From assembly GCA_965198715.1 (NCBI GenBank), contig CBDAPV010000001.1:930001-994000 (forward strand): a DNA stretch of 64,000 bases. The letters are read 5' to 3'. A program made the position numbers and the translations under genes. This document shows, piece after piece, positions 1 to 7,621 of this stretch (positions are counted from its first letter, which is position 1; each line of letters opens with the position of its first letter). The notes beneath the pieces are model-generated. The model searched no databases and had not been told where the DNA came from. It was given only the letters and a program-made list of their open reading frames with translations. Source of the stretch: RH-AL1 sp965198715. GTDB taxonomy: Bacteria; Pseudomonadota; Alphaproteobacteria; Rhizobiales; Beijerinckiaceae.

Positions 1-2
1 GC

Positions 3-650
3 CAGCTCTGTCGCGGGCCCAGGTCGAAGGTCGACCTCATCGAGATTGCCAAGCGTGCGTCTCGCCTGCAGGTCAACGGCTTGGCATTCGAGGCGCGTTG
101 GGATCTCGACCAGGCCGTCACCGACGATGCCGGTCAACCCGCGTTCGGCGCGCTCGAGCACGACCCCGCCTTTCCGCTTCGGGCTACGATCGCGCTGAAC
201 GGCACCTTCATAGGCGATCGAAACGATCTCGCTCGCAGCACAGCCGCGCACGAGCTCGGCCACGCCATCTTCGAGACACCCGCCTGGATCCAGCGCGCGC
301 AGACGTCGGCAGACGCGCCGGCACGTCGCTATCGCTTGTCCGAGACGGCGGAGCATACGGCAGGTGCGGCTGTCGACTGGGTCGAGTGGCGCGCCAACGA
401 GTTCATGGGCGGGTTCTTGGCACCACGTGGCTTGCTGCATCGACACATGCACAAGCGCGCCGCTGCGCTGGAAATACCCTTGATCGAAGGCCGCGACAGC
501 CGAGGGCTGCCTGTGGTCTGCCCGCATGCCCCACCGCCGCTGGTCGACGAGCTGATCGGCGAGCTTGCCGACATGTTCGGACTTTCGGAATCCTTCATGC
601 GGGTGCGCCTGCGCAGATACGACCTCGTACCCGAGCAGCTGCTCGGCTGA
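3..650 (+). CDS. ImmA/IrrE-type metallopeptidase, 5' end outside window
   Basis: The reading frame is open to the left edge of the window, so the true start lies upstream and this is a partial gene. A zinc-binding HELGH motif is encoded at 249-263, in the context STAAHELGHAIFE that is typical of ImmA/IrrE peptidases, which usually cleave a repressor in mobile elements or act in stress responses. A conserved downstream WVEWRANEFMGGFLAP segment supplies the likely third zinc ligand (the E of ANEFM), as in this family. It is followed after 14 bases by another gene with a strong ribosome-binding site, so the two are probably co-transcribed. The target repressor is not visible in the window. Confidence 0.8.
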   Translation, partial: QLCRGPRSKVDLIEIAKRASRLQVNGLAFEARWDLDQAVTDDAGQPAFGALEHDPAFPLRATIALNGTFIGDRNDLARSTAAHELGHAIFETPAWIQRAQTSADAPARRYRLSETAEHTAGAAVDWVEWRANEFMGGFLAPRGLLHRHMHKRAAALEIPLIEGRDSRGLPVVCPHAPPPLVDELIGELADMFGLSESFMRVRLRRYDLVPEQLLG

Positions 651-664
651 CAGGAGGATTGCCG

Positions 665-1420
665 ATGCTGATGTCGATCAAGAGGTACTTCCGCTTGGCG
701 GAGCTTGCCGAACGCTGGGGCGTCCAGATGTCCGACCTGGCCTGCTACATCCTGCAGGGCGAGCTGGAAGCCTCGGTCCTGACGATCGCCCTGTCCGCCG
801 AGATCGGCAGGTTCGAGGAAACGCCCAACGGCATCCTAGCCGTACCGGAAGAGACCATCACCTTGGTCGGTCCTCAGCCCGTGATCGGCTCCGACCTGCG
901 CGCGATCCTTCATGGCGGCATCCGGCGTTTGACCAGGTTCAAGCCGCGGAGCGCCGACACCTACCTCACGATCGAGGACAGCGATGCGTTGCGAATCTCG
1001 CTCTCCGACGTCCTGGTGACACGGGCAGAACGCGACCGTTTCGAGACCGCCAACGGCTTGGTCTTCGACGAGCCCCCGACCCAAACGAGAGCCGTCGAGG
1101 GCTTCGTCCAGCGCAGCAATTACGCCGAGGTTTTCTTCAACGGCGAGCGCTTCCTTTTCGGCACGTTCCAGGCTCGGGTCGTGCGGCAGCTGCACGAGGC
1201 GGCGGGGACCGCGGATCCATGGCGCACCGGCAAGCTGCTCCTTGTCAACGCCGGCTCCGGATCGGACCGAATGGTCGATCTGTTCAAGTCGAAGCCGACG
1301 TGGCGAAGCCTGATCGCCTCCGACGGCCGCGGCTCCTACCGCCTCAACCTGCCCGACCCGAGCCTGGCACGAACCACGCAGCGGGTCTTCCGCAGGCTGC
1401 GGCTGGTCCATTCCGCATGA
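665..1420 (+). CDS. conserved hypothetical protein, 251 aa
   Basis: The start ATG at 665 is preceded by a strong AGGAGG at 652-657, and the gene follows the metallopeptidase closely, which suggests an operon. The N-terminus (YFRLAELAERWGVQMSDL) looks like a helix-turn-helix or excisionase-like fold, and the remainder is soluble with no membrane segment. I do not recognise a catalytic motif. Proteins of this general shape are often found next to ImmA/IrrE peptidases in proteobacterial islands, so a regulatory role is possible but not shown. Confidence 0.65.
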   Translation: MLMSIKRYFRLAELAERWGVQMSDLACYILQGELEASVLTIALSAEIGRFEETPNGILAVPEETITLVGPQPVIGSDLRAILHGGIRRLTRFKPRSADTYLTIEDSDALRISLSDVLVTRAERDRFETANGLVFDEPPTQTRAVEGFVQRSNYAEVFFNGERFLFGTFQARVVRQLHEAAGTADPWRTGKLLLVNAGSGSDRMVDLFKSKPTWRSLIASDGRGSYRLNLPDPSLARTTQRVFRRLRLVHSA

Positions 1421-1448
1421 GGCAACAACCTCAGTAATTGCCTGATCC

Positions 1449-1479
1449 CACAGTATATCCCAGCCCTCATCCCACTGTG
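1449..1479. promoter_or_regulatory. small inverted repeat upstream of HTH gene
   Basis: CACAGT (1449-1454) and ACTGTG (1474-1479) form a 6-bp inverted repeat with a 19-bp spacer about 70 bp upstream of the HTH gene start. Two ATCCCA words lie inside or next to it. It could be an operator for the HTH protein downstream, but the arms are short and this is only a suggestion. Confidence 0.2.
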
Positions 1480-1549
1480 AGGGGGAAGACAGGCAGTAGT
1501 ACTTGTGGTCTCCTCGTGCTGCGAAGTCATTCGCCTCCAGGAGCACATC

Positions 1550-1798
1550 ATGTCAGCAGCACCAAAGCCTCAGCAGCGCTTGTCGGCAGACGACGCCGAT
1601 CTCGCGCATGGGCCCAGGCACCTCGACCAGAACGATTTGTCCCGGCGCTGGACCATCAGCCCGCGGACACTCGAGCGCTGGCGCTGGCGTCATGAAGGAC
1701 CCGCCTATCTCAAGATCGGAGGCCGCGTCGCCTATCGCCTCGAAGACGTCGAAGCCTACGAGGCCAAACGGATCCGCACGGTCGACGATCACTCGTAG
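1550..1798 (+). CDS. helix-turn-helix (MerR/excisionase-like) protein, 82 aa
   Basis: Start ATG at 1550 is chosen because CCAGGAG lies 7-13 bases upstream; an earlier GTG at 1505 lacks such a site. Residues about 29-70 form a winged-HTH excisionase-like domain (LSRRWTISPRTLERWR, then YLKIGGRVAYR), as in AlpA/Xis-type DNA-binding proteins. It is the first gene of the left mobile cassette and is about 80 percent identical by eye in its core to the protein at 58572-58844. It probably regulates the cassette or acts as a recombination directionality factor; no integrase is adjacent. Confidence 0.8.
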   Translation: MSAAPKPQQRLSADDADLAHGPRHLDQNDLSRRWTISPRTLERWRWRHEGPAYLKIGGRVAYRLEDVEAYEAKRIRTVDDHS

Positions 1799-1830
1799 GC
1801 TAAAAAGGCGGTACCGCGGGTGTAATCAGG

Positions 1831-2958
1831 ATGACCAGATGGACGGCGCCTGTGAGGCGCTTCGAGCTGATCCCCTTCGACGAGATCCGGGTCGGCGGTG
1901 CGCCTTCCTATCTCGTCAGGGGGCTCATCCCTCGCCACGGATTGACCCTGGTGTTCGGGCCGATGAAGTCCGGAAAGACGTTTTTCATGATCGACGTCAT
2001 GATGCACGTCGCGCTGAACCAGAATTATCGAGGCCACCGAGTGAAAGGTGGTCCTGTCGTGTACTGCGTGCTGGAGGGACCGCATGGCTTCCGCGGAAGG
2101 ATCGAGGCCTTCCGGCGCCACAAGATGGCCGCTCCGGTCGAGGACGTGCCCTTCCACCTCGTCGCAGCAAGGATGTCCTTCATCGCCGATCATGGCGAGC
2201 TGATCGCGGATATCCGGGATGCGCTCGGTGACGATCGCCTGCCGGCGGTTATCGTGATCGACACGCTTCGTCGGTCTCTCGAAGGCTCCGAGAGCGACGA
2301 CGAAGACATCGCGGCCTACGTCGGTGCCGCGGACCGCGTCCGCGAGGCCTTTGGATGTGCGATCGTGCTCGTGCATCATTCAGGGCTCGAGGCGGGCAGG
2401 CCACGAGGCCACACCAGCCTCGGCGCAGCCGTCGACGCGCAGCTCGCCTGCACCAAGGACAAGAGCGGCAAGGTCATGGTGGAGGTCCAGCTGATGCGCG
2501 ACGGTCCCGAAGGCGAGACCCTGCACGGCCAGTTGCGGGAGGTTGACATCGGCTTCGACGATGACGGCCTGCCGATGACGAGCTGCGTTCTCGATGCGGA
2601 GGAAGATACTCCGACGACGAGCATGAGAAAACCCGCGGGGAAGAAGCTGTCGGCGAAACACATGCTCGCATTGCAGGCTCTGAACGAAGCCATCGCGGCT
2701 GTCGGCAGGTCTCCGCCACCGGAGATGGCCGAGATCCCCGCCAACGTCGAAAAGGTCGTCTCCAGGCGGCAGTGGGTCGCGCAGGCCGCAATGCGCGGGA
2801 TCAGCGACTCCGACCGGGAAAGCGCTCCTCGCATGGCGGTGGGTCGAGCGCTGATCGAGCTGCAGACAGCCGGGAAGATCGGCGTGTGGGACGAGTACGT
2901 CTGGCCCACGATCCCAACCGGTGCTCAACCAACATTGAGGTGTCAGACCTGCTCGTGA
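1831..2958 (+). CDS. RecA-like AAA ATPase (RepA/AAA_25 type), 375 aa
   Basis: A Walker A motif GPMKSGKT is present at residues 43-50 and a Walker B-like strand (VIVIDTL) near residue 145. Together with the HHSG sensor-like segment further on, these place it in the RepA/DnaB-like AAA_25 family of replicative helicases and ATPases found in plasmids, phages and satellites. The C-terminal third is a probable winged-helix tail. It follows the HTH gene by 32 bp. The equivalent gene in the right cassette (58841-60043) is clearly more divergent than the flanking genes of the two cassettes are from each other. A role in element replication is inferred. Confidence 0.8.
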   Translation: MTRWTAPVRRFELIPFDEIRVGGAPSYLVRGLIPRHGLTLVFGPMKSGKTFFMIDVMMHVALNQNYRGHRVKGGPVVYCVLEGPHGFRGRIEAFRRHKMAAPVEDVPFHLVAARMSFIADHGELIADIRDALGDDRLPAVIVIDTLRRSLEGSESDDEDIAAYVGAADRVREAFGCAIVLVHHSGLEAGRPRGHTSLGAAVDAQLACTKDKSGKVMVEVQLMRDGPEGETLHGQLREVDIGFDDDGLPMTSCVLDAEEDTPTTSMRKPAGKKLSAKHMLALQALNEAIAAVGRSPPPEMAEIPANVEKVVSRRQWVAQAAMRGISDSDRESAPRMAVGRALIELQTAGKIGVWDEYVWPTIPTGAQPTLRCQTCS

Positions 2959-2964
2959 CCGCTT

Positions 2965-3009
2965 CGCACACACCGCACAGTCTTTAGGAGACTGTGTGCG
3001 GTGCGTGCG
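2965..3009. repeat. long imperfect hairpin after ATPase gene
   Basis: The arms CGCACACACCGCACAGTCT (from 2965) and its near-complement ending at 3009 form a stem of about 19 bp around the loop TTAGG, with one 2-nt bulge. It starts 7 bp after the ATPase stop codon. There is no T-run, so it is not a classic intrinsic terminator. The right cassette carries an unrelated but equally strong hairpin at the same place (60018-60063). The next 70 bp are rich in TGTGCG words. Confidence 0.6.
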
Positions 3010-3109
3010 ATCTGTGCGGCGCTGCACACGTCGCACAAAAGTGCGAGATGTGCGGTGTGTGCGGTCTGTGCGGGATGAAGGCTCGCGCTTCTGCGTTTGG
3101 CACGAGAGC

Positions 3110-3197
3110 AAACGATCGCAGCGCGGCGCAATTGCGTACGGTTTCGGCTGATCGTGCGATGTGAGACAATCGCGCATCGCCCTTCATCGAGCCCGGA
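3110..3197 (+). promoter_or_regulatory. conserved leader shared by both cassettes
   Basis: From about 3137 to the gene start the sequence is almost identical to 60159-60220 in the right cassette (a few differences in some 60 bp), although the ATPase genes upstream are divergent. It probably contains the promoter and 5' leader for the terminase-like/methyltransferase operon, or marks a recombination boundary. No good ribosome-binding site is visible except a GGA two bases before the ATG. Confidence 0.45.
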
Positions 3198-3665
3198 ATG
3201 TCGGACTTCAGCACCAGCAGCCCGAGGAGCAATGCCGGCAATCGCACCGACCGCCGCGGCCAAGGCAGGCTTCACGAGCCGACCGAGGCGTTGCGCAAGC
3301 AAGTCGAGGCGCTGGCGAGCTTCGGCGTGCCTCGAGGCGAAATCGCCAAGGTCACGGGGATCTGTCTCGGCACGCTGGTCAAGCACTACGGCGAGACGCT
3401 CGACATCGCGGCGACCAAGGCCAACTCGCTCGTGGCGCAGAGCTTGTTCAATCGCGCGGTGAAGGGAGACGGAGCGGCGGCGACGAGCGCTGCGATCTTC
3501 TGGCTGAAGGTCCGAGCCGGCTGGCGAGAGAAGGACGTCCACGAGGTCACAGGGCTGAACGGCGGGCCGATCCAGATGGTCGATTTGGGCGGGCTCTCGG
3601 ATGAGCAGCTCGAAGCGCTTCAGCCGGTGCTTTCGTCGCTTGCTGTTTCGGAGGAAGGTCGATGA
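3198..3665 (+). CDS. terminase-small-subunit-like HTH protein, 155 aa
   Basis: The protein has a basic, Asn/Gly-rich N-terminus, then an HTH-like segment (FGVPRGEIAKVTGICLGTLVKHYGETL, about residues 41-68) and a helical region ending in FWLKVRAGWRE. This layout resembles small proteins encoded before ParB-methyltransferase and terminase genes in alphaproteobacterial prophages, which bind DNA for packaging; the family name is an inference. Its stop overlaps the methyltransferase start (ATGATGA), so the two are translationally coupled. It has a near-identical copy at 60221-60688. No terminase large subunit is present in the window. Confidence 0.55.
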   Translation: MSDFSTSSPRSNAGNRTDRRGQGRLHEPTEALRKQVEALASFGVPRGEIAKVTGICLGTLVKHYGETLDIAATKANSLVAQSLFNRAVKGDGAAATSAAIFWLKVRAGWREKDVHEVTGLNGGPIQMVDLGGLSDEQLEALQPVLSSLAVSEEGR

Positions 3666-5020
3666 TGAACGCTCACCAGGAGACGGCTTGGCCGGCCGAC
3701 CGCGTCGAGCGGCGGGCCGTGGCGAGCCTCGTGCCGTACGCCAGGAACAGCCGCACGCATTCGCCTGCGCAGGTCGACCAGATCGCGGCGTCGATCCGCG
3801 AGTGGGGGTGGACGGTCCCGGTCCTGGTCGACGAGGACAGCGGCCTGATCGCCGGGCACGCCCGCGTCATGGCAGCCAAGCAGCTCGGTTTGGCGGAGAT
3901 CCCCGTGATGGTGGCGAGCGGCTGGAGCGAGGCCCAGAAGCGCGCCTACGTCATCGCCGACAACAAGCTCGCCTTGAACGCCGGTTGGGACAAGGCGCTG
4001 CTCAGGATTGAACTCACCGAGCTGCAGGCGCTCGACTTCGACCTCGGCATGACCGGCTTCTCGCTCGACGAGATCGCCACGCTGACCATGGAGGGCTCGG
4101 CCGGGCTGACCGACCCCGATGACGCGCCGGAGCCGCCGGCAGAGCCGGTGAGCCGCCTGGGCGACGTGTGGATCCTCGGCAGCCACAGGCTGGTCTGCGG
4201 AGACGCCACGAGCGTCGAGGACGTGGCTCGGGCGCTGAACGGTGTAACCCCGGCCCTCATGGTCTGCGACCCGCCCTACGGCGTCGACTATGACCCGTCC
4301 TGGCGTGCCCGCGCCGGCGTGAACCTGAACCCGGGCAAGCTCGGCAAGCTAGATAACGACGACCAGGCGGACTGGTCCGCGGCCTGGGGGCTGTTCCCCG
4401 GCGACGTCGCCTACGTCTGGCACGCCGGCAAGTTCGCGGCGACGGTGCAGGCCAGCCTCGAGCAATGCGACTTCGAGGTTCGCTCGCAGATCATCTGGGC
4501 CAAGGACCGCTTCGCCCTCAGCCGCGGCGACTACCATTGGCAACACGAGCCGTGCTGGTATGCGGTGCGCCGCAAGGCGAAGGGTCACTGGGCGGGCGAT
4601 CGCTCGCAATCGACCTTGTGGACGATCCCGTCGCGAGAAGACCAAGGCTTCGGGCACGGCACGCAGAAGCCGGTGGAGTGCATGCGGCGGCCGATCGCCA
4701 ACAACTCCTCGCCCGGGCAGGGCGTCTACGATCCCTTCGTCGGCTCCGGCACCACGATCATCGCCGGCGAGATGACGGGACGCTCAGTTCACGCGCTCGA
4801 GCTCAACCCGGCCTACGTCGACGTGGCGGTGATCCGATGGCAGAGCTTCACGGGCAAGACGGCGGTGCTGGAGGCGACGGGCGAGAGCTTCCTGACGACG
4901 ATGGCGGCGAGATCCGCTGGTTCCGCTTCGTCCGCCACGAACACCGCGCCGCCTACGAAGCGCAAGGCTGGGTCTTCGCCGCGGACCTCGGCCCGGTCCA
5001 CGGCGGCTACAGCGTCCTAA
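3662..5020 (+). CDS. ParB-domain DNA methyltransferase, 452 aa
   Basis: Residues about 15-110 form a ParB/sulfiredoxin-like domain (LVPYARNSRTHS, then GLIAGHARVMAAKQLG). Residues about 170-400 form an N4/N6 DNA methylase of the beta order, with catalytic DPPY at 203-206 and the SAM-binding DPFVGSGTT motif near the C-terminal end. Such fusions occur in phages and integrative elements and methylate host-like sites to protect or mark the DNA. It overlaps the preceding gene by 4 bp. The C-terminal Ser/Thr/Ala-rich tail after residue 410 looks unconstrained. A second copy lies at 60688-62043 and an inverted fragment at 25966-26300. Confidence 0.9.
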   Translation: MMNAHQETAWPADRVERRAVASLVPYARNSRTHSPAQVDQIAASIREWGWTVPVLVDEDSGLIAGHARVMAAKQLGLAEIPVMVASGWSEAQKRAYVIADNKLALNAGWDKALLRIELTELQALDFDLGMTGFSLDEIATLTMEGSAGLTDPDDAPEPPAEPVSRLGDVWILGSHRLVCGDATSVEDVARALNGVTPALMVCDPPYGVDYDPSWRARAGVNLNPGKLGKLDNDDQADWSAAWGLFPGDVAYVWHAGKFAATVQASLEQCDFEVRSQIIWAKDRFALSRGDYHWQHEPCWYAVRRKAKGHWAGDRSQSTLWTIPSREDQGFGHGTQKPVECMRRPIANNSSPGQGVYDPFVGSGTTIIAGEMTGRSVHALELNPAYVDVAVIRWQSFTGKTAVLEATGESFLTTMAARSAGSASSATNTAPPTKRKAGSSPRTSARSTAATAS

Positions 5021-5036
5021 TTGAGCGGCTTGAGCG

Positions 5037-6065
5037 ATGACGCCGCTCGACCCGAGGTTCTCGAAGGTCGTGGCGCTCATGCGCTCGACCCAGCACGCCG
5101 GCGAGCAGAAGGCCGCCAGAAGCCGGGCGGAGGCCATGGCGGTAGCGGCAGGCATGACGCTGGAGGAGGCGCTCGCCGTTGTTGCGGCGCCGACGTCCGA
5201 ATGGTTCTTCGACGTCTTCGACAGGAAGGAGGATGCGGCCGACCGCAGCTGGAAAGCCGAGCAGGCTGCCCGCAGGCGAGCGAAGATAGCCGCCTGGACG
5301 ATCCGGCGAGCTGCCCTCATTGCCAAGTACGGCAGCATCGACGCGGCAACGGCACCGTGCGAGCGCGAAAGACTGATCCTCGCTGCCGTCGCACGCTGGC
5401 GTACCGTCCGGGACAATCCACGGTGGACGCATGCACTGGACGGATGGACAGGTTGGGCGTTGGCCGCGCGGAAAGAGGTGCCTGCCCACGTCATCGAGGC
5501 GATCGAGCAGGCCTATCCTCTGCCGACCACCTTCGCGCAGGCCAAGGCCGAGCACGACTACTGGACAGATCGAAACCAGGAGCTCGAGGACGCTTTCTCG
5601 GACGACGGCGACTCGTTTGGCGACAACGAGCTGGATCTTCCGACGGCGATCCATGCCGAGCTCGTCCGAGCCCTTGCCGAGCACGAGCTTCCGGTCACCA
5701 CCCTTGCCGACCTTCACGCCCGCTTTGCCATGTACCGCGAGAGCGAGTCGAACGATGACAGGGTCGAGGCCGCGCTCTTCCGCGACATCGGCGCCATGGC
5801 TCTTCGTGAGGCCCAGGTGTCCAACGTGACCACGACCTCAGCACCCTCACCCGTCCACGATGCTGGAGGGATCGAAGATCTTCTCGAGGCCCATCCGGAA
5901 TGGTCCGATCGCCGGATCGCCCGGGCTGGCGGGTGCTCGCCAACGACGGTCGGCAGGATCCGGCGCGTGATCGGAGCCACGTGCCCAAACCGGTCTGTCC
6001 AGCGAGGTGGACAGGTTTACACGGCCCACGTCAGCCCGGCCGCTTCGCAACGCGCGGTTTTATAG
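5037..6065 (+). CDS. hypothetical protein with C-terminal HTH, 342 aa
   Basis: The start ATG at 5037 lies 16 bp after the methyltransferase stop. Residues about 1-200 are helical and charged with an acidic stretch (LEDAFSDDGDSFGDNELD). Residues about 285-320 contain an HTH (SDRRIARAGGCSPTTVGRIRR) followed by RGGQVY, a pattern seen in ParB/KorB-like and phage regulators. The right-hand cassette keeps only the first 48 residues of this gene (62060-62236), which shows where that copy was broken. The function is unknown; a DNA-binding role in element maintenance is likely. Confidence 0.65.
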   Translation: MTPLDPRFSKVVALMRSTQHAGEQKAARSRAEAMAVAAGMTLEEALAVVAAPTSEWFFDVFDRKEDAADRSWKAEQAARRRAKIAAWTIRRAALIAKYGSIDAATAPCERERLILAAVARWRTVRDNPRWTHALDGWTGWALAARKEVPAHVIEAIEQAYPLPTTFAQAKAEHDYWTDRNQELEDAFSDDGDSFGDNELDLPTAIHAELVRALAEHELPVTTLADLHARFAMYRESESNDDRVEAALFRDIGAMALREAQVSNVTTTSAPSPVHDAGGIEDLLEAHPEWSDRRIARAGGCSPTTVGRIRRVIGATCPNRSVQRGGQVYTAHVSPAASQRAVL

Positions 6066-6327
6066 GTGCGATGGTTGAAGGGCTGAGGCTGCGCCTTCTT
6101 ACGAGCGAGAGATGAATCCAATTGAAATGATCTACTGCCTACGTCGGGAATGAGTGGCTTTCCGAAAGTTCGCTTCAAGGCTATCGCTTAACAAGCGGAC
6201 GCTGAGATGCTTTGGGCAATTGTCGTAAGTGTCGACGTGTGACCGAAAAGCAAAGATAGCCGCCTATTAGGCCGCTATTCGTGAAGAAAATTTGCATATC
6301 ATCACCTTCTGCCAGGTTGCAGCCAAT

Positions 6328-7467
6328 TCATCTATCCCAGTCAACCAGATTGAAACTTTCGTATTGCTTTAAAGCGTAAGAAGGCTCAATCTGCTTTGCA
6401 AAGGATATTAGGCCGGAAATGTAAAGTCGCATCCCGATCTTTGACGAAAACTTCCGCCGAGCTTGGTGAGCGGAAGCGCCGATACGGGGGTGGAGAAGGG
6501 CATAGAGGTGGGTTTCGAGATCGTCCCGGAATTCACGCGTAAGTCTAGGCTTCGCACGGTCGATCAGTAAGCCCAACAAGACCTTGCGGGCCCCCGGCGG
6601 TGCAATCGTCGTTTTTGCTTCATTACAGGCGAGGCCGAACCTGCGTATTTCCTCGCCTACCGAACGAGCGATGCCGGTAGCATGCCGTCGGCAGGATTTT
6701 TCATCCGTGGAAAACGCGATGTCGTCGGCGTATCGGGAATAAATCCATCCCACGCTCTCGGCCAAACTTTCGAGACGCTCATCAAGATCGCGTACAGCCA
6801 AATTTGCAATCATCGGGCTCGTCGGGGCCCCTTGTGGCAGCACCCCCTCTATCATCACGCGGTATGGCAAGGCGCGAGGCGCGCTCCTCAATTGCTTTCC
6901 TTTCGCTTCCCGTGTGCAGAGACGTGCGAACTCGAATGATAGCAGGGCGCCGTACCCCAACCCTTCGAAGACCTTGTAGGCGCGGCGCTCCGAAATGCTC
7001 TCGAAGAAATTTCGTACATCGAGCTTCACGAGCCAGGAGCAGCCGGCGTGACGCTGAGCCGCGTCGAGCAGGGTCCTGCCCGGTGCGAATGCCGTGGCCG
7101 CCGGATGCGGTGGAACAGCGTTCAGGACGTTCTGTGCCAGCCAACGCTGGGCCTGCATTAGAGGCGCCGAAGGTACGCAGATCGTGCGATGGGCTCGCCT
7201 CGGAGCCGCATCCCATCCAGGGCGGGCACGTTTTGCGAGGTGAAAGGTTCGGTAGGGATCATCGACGCGGCTGACAACCTCGCGCAGCTGCTGCGGATGG
7301 ACGCCGGCCAAGTGTCCGAGATGGTCCAGTGTGAGGATGACAGGCAAGTCGGTGTTCTGCCGCTTGATCCTACGCCCCGCGGCGATTGAAGCAGCTATAA
7401 TAACTTCCTGAACCCCGGCCGCGCGGGCTTCGCCTGCAAATTTGTAAGGGCTCCACGGATGCTTCAT
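6328..7467 (-). CDS. retron-type reverse transcriptase, 379 aa
   Basis: The palm motifs are present in order: KLDVRNFF (148-155, first catalytic Asp), PQGAPTSP (211-218) and YADD (246-249, catalytic Asp pair). DAAQRH at 135-140 fits the NAxxH signature that retron RTs carry before motif 3, and VLLGL at 296-300 fits the position of the VTG signature. There is no maturase domain X or HNH domain, which argues against a group II intron protein. It makes cDNA from a structured RNA. The upstream gene on the same strand is a phosphoribosyltransferase-like protein, and 154 bp of strongly folded sequence lie between them. Overall GC is lower here than in the neighbours' third positions. Confidence 0.85.
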   Translation of the reverse strand: MKHPWSPYKFAGEARAAGVQEVIIAASIAAGRRIKRQNTDLPVILTLDHLGHLAGVHPQQLREVVSRVDDPYRTFHLAKRARPGWDAAPRRAHRTICVPSAPLMQAQRWLAQNVLNAVPPHPAATAFAPGRTLLDAAQRHAGCSWLVKLDVRNFFESISERRAYKVFEGLGYGALLSFEFARLCTREAKGKQLRSAPRALPYRVMIEGVLPQGAPTSPMIANLAVRDLDERLESLAESVGWIYSRYADDIAFSTDEKSCRRHATGIARSVGEEIRRFGLACNEAKTTIAPPGARKVLLGLLIDRAKPRLTREFRDDLETHLYALLHPRIGASAHQARRKFSSKIGMRLYISGLISFAKQIEPSYALKQYESFNLVDWDR

Positions 7468-7621
7468 CTACCTTCCACCCGGGACGGGTGTCTCCGCTGC
7501 GGCCGCAAGGAAGTCCCCGACCGATGTCCGTAGGACTGCGGCTGTAGCGGGGAAACCTGTAATCGGCAGCTCCGTCGTCGGCGACCGGAAGCCCGATCGC
7601 CCGGATGATCCGTCAGGCGGA
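7468..7621 (-). ncRNA. candidate retron msr-msd RNA
   Basis: On the minus strand this segment between effector and RT folds into several stems. TGATCCG/CGGATCA starts at the effector stop codon. A 9-bp stem GGCGATCGG/CCGGTCGCC has a GCTT loop. A longer imperfect stem is built on CCCCG...CGGGG with an inner GTCC/GGAC, and CACCCG/CGGGTG sits just before the RT start. GGTTTCCCCGCTAC also pairs at 11 of 14 positions with GCAGCGGAGACACC. Retron RNAs lie just upstream of the RT gene, so the position fits. The branching guanosine and the msr/msd border cannot be assigned from one sequence. Confidence 0.5.

Noticed and set aside
98..1420. 440-codon version of the second gene starting at 98
   Set aside because: The first 189 codons are out of frame over the metallopeptidase gene; the AGGAGG-preceded ATG at 665 is the real start.
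6328..7467. Group II intron reverse transcriptase
   Set aside because: No maturase domain X, no endonuclease domain, and no intron domain V/VI-like structure downstream; a PRTase-like partner is encoded upstream.
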